Below, in pieces: positions 61,554-64,000 of a stretch of DNA of 64,000 nucleotides. Each line of letters begins with the position of its first letter. Within the stretch, counting starts at the first letter, position 1. The stretch is from Nocardia asteroides (GTDB lineage: Bacteria; Actinomycetota; Actinomycetes; Mycobacteriales; Mycobacteriaceae), in NCBI GenBank assembly GCA_019930625.1, contig CP082844.1, positions 3,596,001-3,660,000 on the forward strand, written 5' to 3'. The translations under genes and the position numbers were made by a program. The notes beneath the pieces were generated by a model, which ran no database searches, was not told where the DNA came from, and saw nothing but the letters and a program-made list of their open reading frames with translations.

Positions 61554-64000
61554 CCTCGGCCTCCCAGATGTGCATCGAGTGCGCGCGCGATGATCGGCAG
61601 CGCCTGCGGCGCCGTCATCTCGTCGTGGGTGACGTCGATGTCGTGGTTGATGATTTCGCCGGTCACATACGGCCGCCAGCCGTCGGGACCGAAGATGTCG
61701 GAGGTGCCGACGGTCGCGCTGAAGTACACGATGTCGCCGTCGAACACCGGGCGGCGGTAACCGGTTCTGGTGCGCGCGGCAGCGTTGTACGACCCGGCCA
61801 TCCGCTCCAGCGTGGGGGCGTCGATCAGCGAGACGCCGCCGAGTCGTTCCCGGATCAGGTCCGCCGCCTGCTGCGCGGTCGCGTCCGCGGGTACGTCGTG
61901 GATGCCGAACACCGCGCCGAACGAGTGGACGAACGACCCGGCGGTGAGCCGTTCGATGCTGTGGCCGTCGATATCGGAGGTGTCGGCGTCCAGCAGCGCG
62001 ACCACGCCCACCTCGGCGCCCTCGGCCTTCAGTTTCACCGCGGCCGCGTGGGCGATCAGGCCGCCGAACGACCAGCCGAGCAGGTGGTAGGGCCCTTCGG
62101 GTTGCAGGGTCCGGATCTCGCGCACGTAGCGTTCGGCGAACTCCTCGATCGAGCGCGCGGGTGGTTCGTTGCCGCTCAGATCGGGCGCTTGCAGGCCGTA
62201 GATCGGGCGGCCGGGCGCGAGCGCGTCCGCGAACCCCAGGTAGGTCCACGACATCCCGGATGACGGGTGGATGCAGAACAGCGCCGGTTGCGAGCCTCCG
62301 AGCCGGATCGGCAGCACCACGTCGAGCCCGAGTCCGCCCGCCGCCGGAACGGCCGGACGCGCCGTGGCCGCCGCTTCTTCCTCGGCGGCGATCCGCGCCG
62401 CCGCGGACTGCGCGAAACGGGCCGCCGCGTGCAGCGTGTCGATCCACAGATCGGCCAGCTCGGCGACCTCGTCCCGGCCGAGCAGAGACGACGGGAAGCC
62501 GAAGCTCGCCCGCAGCCGGTCCCCGATCACCACGGCGTTCACGTCGATCGCCGCCTGCAAGGGCACGCCGGGATCCTCGGTGACGTGCACGTCACCCAGA
62601 TCTTCGGCCGGTAGCCAGCCCAGGCCCTCGAGCCCGGCCGGGATGTCGCCGGTGGAGTACCGGCCGAGGTAGTTGAACCCGACCCGTCCCGGCAGCCGTC
62701 GCGGCAACTGCCGCGCGGTCTCGGGGTTGAGGTAGCGCAGCAAGCCGAAGCCGATGCCTTTGTCCGGGACCGCGAGCAGTTGATGCTTCACCGCGCGGAT
62801 CGCCCTGCCCAGCGCGGGCCCGCCGGCGAGCGCGTCCTCGATGTCGATCCCCGCCAAGTCGAGGTGAACCGGGTACATGCTGGTGAACCAGCCGATGGTG
62901 CGCGAGAGATCGGCGCCGGGCACCACTTCTTCCTGACGGCCGTGACCTTCCAGGCGCAGCAACGCCGACGGGTCGGACTGTCGCCAGCGCACCAGCGCCA
63001 GCGCCAAAGTGGCCAGCAGCGCGTCGTTGACACTGCCCTGGAACAAGCCGGGCAGGGTGGTGAGCAGCGCGGCGGTGACCTCCTCGGACGCCTCCCGCTC
63101 GACCATGCGCAGCGTGCCGGTCCGGTCGAGCTCGGGATCCAGCTCCCGCCCGCCGATCAACGGATCGGGTCCGTCGAGCACGTCATGCCAGTACGCCAGC
63201 TCGGCGCCCCGATGTTCCGAGCGTGCCTCCTCGGCCAGCGCGTGCGCCCACCGCCGCATCGAGGTCCCGGTCTCGGCGAGCACCGGGCTGTTGCCGACCG
63301 ACACCTGAGCCCAGGCGGCCACCAGATCCGGCACCAGGATGCGCCAGGACACGCCGTCGATGACGAGGTGGTGCGCCAGCACGATCAGCCGTCCCGCGCC
63401 GGTGCGCGTGCCCGCGGCGCCCACCGGGTCCAGCCAGATGAACTGCAGCACGGTGCCGTTCGCCGGATCGAGCCGGTCGGCCGCGGCGTCCAGTTCGGTC
63501 ATGGCGAACTCGTGCAGCTCGATCGGCTCGATCGCGTCGAATTCGATGCGGTGCACGAGCGCGTCCACGTCGACCGAGCCGGGCGCGCCGACCACGATGC
63601 GCGGGCCGTCTTCGGCGTCGGCGAGCAGCCGGGCGCGCAGGATGTCGTGCCGGTCCACCGCGGCGGTGAGCACCGCGACGATCTGCGAGCGCTCGATGCC
63701 CACCGGCAGTTCCAAAACCGCGGTCTGGGCGAAGCGGTCGTAGTTCCCGCCCCGCTCGAGCATGTAGTGCACGATCGGCGGGGCAGGCAGCTCGCCGACG
63801 CCGCCGCCGGGCAGTTCCTCCAGCGTCACCGTCGTGCCCGCGGCGTCGACCGCCGCGGCCAGCGCCGCCACCGTGCGGTGCTCGAACACCTGCAAAGGCG
63901 TGCAGTTGATGCCTTGCTGCTTGGCCCGCGACACCAGCTGGATGGCCAGGATGCTGTCTCCGCCGAGGGAGAAGAACGAATCGTCGGCGCCGACCTCCGC
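61550..64000 (-). CDS. Nonribosomal peptide synthetase C-terminus: PCP-epimerase-thioesterase (partial)
   Basis: The last 816 residues of an NRPS whose start lies beyond the window end. First comes a carrier domain (FFSLGGDSILAIQL, Ser arm site). Then an epimerization domain follows (about 65-480), with HHLVIDGVSWRIL, EGHGRQEE, TIGWFTSMYPVHL and VGFNYLGRYS, which identify E rather than C. Last is a type I thioesterase with the nucleophile in LGWSFGGLIAH and the His in VTHDEM. So the last amino acid is epimerised to D before release. No adenylation domain is in view, so the residue cannot be named. Confidence 0.9.
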   Translation of the reverse strand, partial: AEVGADDSFFSLGGDSILAIQLVSRAKQQGINCTPLQVFEHRTVAALAAAVDAAGTTVTLEELPGGGVGELPAPPIVHYMLERGGNYDRFAQTAVLELPVGIERSQIVAVLTAAVDRHDILRARLLADAEDGPRIVVGAPGSVDVDALVHRIEFDAIEPIELHEFAMTELDAAADRLDPANGTVLQFIWLDPVGAAGTRTGAGRLIVLAHHLVIDGVSWRILVPDLVAAWAQVSVGNSPVLAETGTSMRRWAHALAEEARSEHRGAELAYWHDVLDGPDPLIGGRELDPELDRTGTLRMVEREASEEVTAALLTTLPGLFQGSVNDALLATLALALVRWRQSDPSALLRLEGHGRQEEVVPGADLSRTIGWFTSMYPVHLDLAGIDIEDALAGGPALGRAIRAVKHQLLAVPDKGIGFGLLRYLNPETARQLPRRLPGRVGFNYLGRYSTGDIPAGLEGLGWLPAEDLGDVHVTEDPGVPLQAAIDVNAVVIGDRLRASFGFPSSLLGRDEVAELADLWIDTLHAAARFAQSAAARIAAEEEAAATARPAVPAAGGLGLDVVLPIRLGGSQPALFCIHPSSGMSWTYLGFADALAPGRPIYGLQAPDLSGNEPPARSIEEFAERYVREIRTLQPEGPYHLLGWSFGGLIAHAAAVKLKAEGAEVGVVALLDADTSDIDGHSIERLTAGSFVHSFGAVFGIHDVPADATAQQAADLIRERLGGVSLIDAPTLERMAGSYNAAARTRTGYRRPVFDGDIVYFSATVGTSDIFGPDGWRPYVTGEIINHDIDVTHDEMTAPQALPIIARALDAHLGGRG

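Overview
The window is high-GC actinobacterial DNA. Mycolata-type gene content points most likely to Nocardia or a close relative (inference): the glnA4/amidotransferase/aldC block also found in Mycobacterium, class Ib nrdHIE/nrdF, a Cys-rich sulfur leader peptide family, an F420/LLM-type oxidoreductase and a decayed MAB_1171c-type gene. I see no rRNA, tRNA, CRISPR array or insertion sequence.

Layout. 1-1.7 kb: the end of one lipase-like gene and a complete LIP-family lipase. 1.9-7.7 kb: a polyamine/gamma-glutamyl-amine catabolic block (glutamine synthetase-like ligase, class I amidotransferase hydrolase, aldehyde dehydrogenase, SDR) and an MHS-type MFS transporter preceded by a perfect CRP-type palindrome. 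7.9-9.5 kb: a small unknown protein and a divergent TetR/DoxX pair. 9.5-22.8 kb (minus strand): a tight seven-gene operon made of a highly reducing type I PKS with no thioesterase, a PLP-dependent alpha-oxoamine synthase, three proteins related to the enediyne accessory set (UnbV, UnbU, UnbL/DUF1702), a flavin reductase and a ketosphinganine-reductase-like SDR. Its promoter region carries TTATT repeats at exact 11-bp spacing, with a SnoaL-like gene and a TetR gene beyond. This operon is the most novel item: it looks like a route to a PKS-made amino-ketone or amino-alcohol lipid, using proteins otherwise known from enediyne clusters.

25.3-33.6 kb: a multiply frameshifted pseudogene, a PaaI-type thioesterase, an MFS exporter, an SDR, a secreted protein, an N-acetylmuramoyl-alanine amidase with a Pro/Gln repeat tail, a CobW GTPase and an AraC-type regulator. 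33.7-37.9 kb: molybdenum cofactor genes (moaE, a moaC-mogA fusion, moeA, and divergent moaA-moaD). 38.2-42.3 kb: a DGPF protein with an ECF42-type sigma factor, nadE, and a TetR/NADPH-FMN reductase pair with a palindromic operator. 42.4-46.9 kb: nrdHI and an intein-interrupted nrdE. nrdF lies 9 kb away (56.0-57.0 kb). Both promoters carry paired NrdR boxes at the same 32-bp spacing.

47-58.9 kb: a DUF574-type methyltransferase, an LLM oxidoreductase, a HAD-like protein, and a sulfonate/sulfate-ester block (TauD-type dioxygenase plus SsuABC-like transporter) with two Cys-containing leader peptides. Then come mgtE behind a Pro/Arg-rich upstream ORF, a membrane protein and a secreted intradiol dioxygenase-like protein. 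58.9-64.0 kb (minus strand): the C-terminal PCP-E-TE part of an NRPS, overlapping an ABC ATPase and two paralogous ABC-2 permeases. This suggests a peptide ending in a D-residue together with its exporter; the NRPS runs off the window end.
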